This document shows positions 61,882-64,000 of a DNA stretch of 64,000 bases, piece after piece; position 1 is the stretch's first letter; each line of letters begins with the position of its first letter. The stretch is from Echinococcus granulosus (taxonomy: Eukaryota > Platyhelminthes > Cestoda > Cyclophyllidea > Taeniidae): contig NW_020170409.1 in assembly GCF_000524195.1 (NCBI RefSeq), positions 671,004-735,003 of the forward strand. Direction: 5' to 3'. Under the pieces are notes generated by a model. The model searched no databases. It worked only from the letters and a program-made list of their open reading frames with translations, and had not been told where the DNA came from. Position numbers and translations under genes: made by a program.

Positions 61882-64000
61882 CTGCATGAAGGAAACCAAA
61901 AATGCAAATTAATAATACAAATTTACAGCTACTGAGTACACAATTGAGCACGCCCGACTTAAAATGGGGCAGATTGAAATGAGAGCCAGTGGGTGGACTT
62001 GCTTGTTAGTATCACTCGTGCATCTTTTGATGTTTCTGAGCACCTAAAGTCGGGTCACGCGCCTTCGGCAGGGTTTTGAGAAAAATTTTAGAGATGCACA
62101 ACCAGATTTGCAGTGCACAGAACCGACTTGACCCCAAATAACAGTTCATCTAACGCAGTAACACTTGACCATTCTGTCCAAACTGAATGAGTCAACAGAG
62201 AACAAATACTGACATAAACTACGACTAATTTCGAATCAAACTACTTATGAAATATTCTTTATAGCCTATCCATACATTCGGCGATCGGTGCTGCGATGCT
62301 CTTGCCAATTTTGTAACACTAGTGCTCTCAGTGTCGGGGAAAAACAGATCACCACGGTTAATTGCTCCATTCGAAAGTGAATTGCTCAAAAACTAGAAAA
62401 AAAGGCAATTATGCACAGATAAAGATAAATCTACGTTTATTTTAGTCCTTTAAACTCAACCAATTTGTTTGTGACATACGTGATACATGTGATATTGTCA
62501 ACGATCGTGTTGAAGGTGTTTGAGTATTTTCCACTACTATTTTTATACCTTTTGCATAACTATAATAACAGTGTAAACAAATAAACGGAAAGAAAATGAC
62601 TGACGTCCGAAGGTTGAACAGGGAGGCTGGAAGACCGGTTTTTTCATCGAACGCGGGTAGCAAGTTGTTTAGAATGGAAACCGAGCGATCAAGAAAAGCC
62701 TGTCAAGGTACCCGAAATGCCGGCAAGTCAAGGTCACACCACAAAAGACACAAGCACACACAAAAGTGACAAATCACTGGAGCAAGGTAAGAAAACACTT
62801 GTTCCATTTCACGCATAAAATATGACACTTATTTACTGCCCCATCCGGTCAACAAGAAGGACCAGATGATGAATTAACTCGCTAATTCATGACTGTGGGA
62901 TTTGGCAAGGCATCTAAGTGGATTCACAGACATTCTTGGTTTGCAAAACAAACACTAGTTTTATTCAATAGGTCTATTTTTGCAATAAAAGTGGCAATGC
63001 TAGTTGCTTATTAATTTCAAAGGTGTCAGCAGACGTATGACATTCAAATCTGTGTATAAAATAGCACACTCGAAGACGAATTGATAGCGATATGCCTTCT
63101 TGAATAGAAGAGCGAACCGTGCTAAACTTGGCGGTGGCAGGTAACAAGGGGTACTACTACCCATTTAAAACAAGAGCGAGATTCAAATTCGCATTAAGGG
63201 GAAAGTGGTGATATGACTCAGGAACAATATCAGCACTCACTTTATCTCTCGTCATTGAATAAATGCTCAAGAGGCCACCAACGAACCGGATTGTGACTTC
63301 AAACACCGAAACCTCAGTTGGCTAGACCAGAAAATGGAAAAGTTCTTAATTTGTATCCTGCAATAAACGTGGTGCGACCTTACGCTTACAGAATAAGGAA
63401 TGCCACCAACTGCAAAACAATACGGCGAAGTATTTTCGCCTCAGCTCGGCTGGAAAAAAAGACCGTGCAAAAATGTTTGACGATGGGGTTTCTGTTTTCC
63501 AGGTAAATTCACCTAGGCAGGAAGTGTGGCTAAATGTGAGAGTAGGCTGTGAAGCTGTCGACAAGAATTTAGAAGTTCTTTTTAAGCAAATCATCTTGAA
63601 GATGGCGAAAAAATAAACGCTTCCTCGGAATTTGGTGAATAAGTTGATTCCACTTGTTTAAGGGAATTAAGTATTACCATGTGATGCATAAAGTGAGATT
63701 GAGCGGTTATGAAGAGAAGTGGAATCAAAAAAAGTAGCATTGCAGCCCAGAGGAAGGCCTAATTATCAATCAACCTTGGATTGGTAGCACAAAAGAAGTT
63801 CAAGTATCTTCAGATTGTTGTTTAAGCAGTGTAGTTTTTTGTCTTCATACGAAACTATGCCTTATGGTACAAACAGCAATTGCACTGAAGAATATGGCGA
63901 AATACGCCAGAATTCCACGGCATCAAAATTGTATGCCAAAAGAGGTCGTGCAAATGAAGAGAAAGAACTAAATTCAACATTTCTTTTAATCAAAGAGGGC
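61882..64000. other. Probable intron or upstream region of the mannosidase gene
   Basis: Further upstream mannosidase exons were looked for on the minus strand and not found, so this is most simply a long intron. A short plus-strand open segment ending at a GTAAG donor (about 62695-62786, rich in Lys, Ser, Thr and His) is weakly exon-like but unsupported. Confidence 0.4.

Noticed and set aside
62695..62786. Plus-strand Lys/Ser/His-rich segment ending at GTAAG as an exon
   Set aside because: Two different frames are open, no partner exon exists, and the composition is compatible with chance.

Overview
This window comes from a eukaryote. Genes are split into many short exons with GT-AG introns, spacers are long and AT-rich, and every recognisable protein is metazoan-like. 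A large share of the introns are only about 29-41 nt. They cluster at the 5' ends of genes, while introns near the 3' ends are much larger. That pattern, with single-copy housekeeping genes scattered among decayed Ty3/gypsy-type and other repeats, points to a parasitic flatworm (trematode or cestode). The species cannot be read from the sequence.

Layout: (1) 976-5695, minus: RNA polymerase II subunit RPB2, nearly complete, with only the last short coding exon beyond the left edge. (2) 6380-8480, minus: decayed Ty3/gypsy pol. (3) 8.5-16.6 kb: no gene recognised, one isolated exon-like membrane segment. (4) 16974-18705, minus: glutamate dehydrogenase. (5) 18.8-23.0 kb: repeats. (6) 23042-24727, plus: STUB1/CHIP ubiquitin ligase, followed on the same strand by (7) 25229-28024, a TOPORS-like RING ligase. 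(8) 28152-29235, minus: replication protein A 32 kDa subunit, tail-to-tail with TOPORS. (9) 31.4-34.4 kb, minus: exons of a spliced gene I could not name. (10) 39.2-40.05 kb: a compact fold-back element, two inverted arms of about 125 bp enclosing one gag-like ORF with an in-frame stop. (11) 40618-45065, plus: cohesin subunit RAD21. (12) 46.0-53.7 kb, minus: a long helical, probably armadillo-type protein with many tiny introns. (13) 54.16-56.49 kb: a second inverted-repeat structure. (14) 58948-61881, minus: C-terminal exons of a Golgi class I alpha-mannosidase (GH47).

The genes do not form one pathway. They are housekeeping functions: transcription, nitrogen metabolism, chaperone-linked ubiquitination, SUMO/ubiquitin ligation, replication and repair, cohesion, and N-glycan trimming. 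STUB1-TOPORS-RPA2 is the tightest cluster. The least explained parts are the fold-back element at 39.2 kb, the 54-56 kb inverted repeat, the two unnamed minus-strand genes, and a possible 20-nt intron near 53.6 kb. Exon boundaries were worked out by hand from reading frame, splice sites and remembered homologues; they need transcript confirmation.
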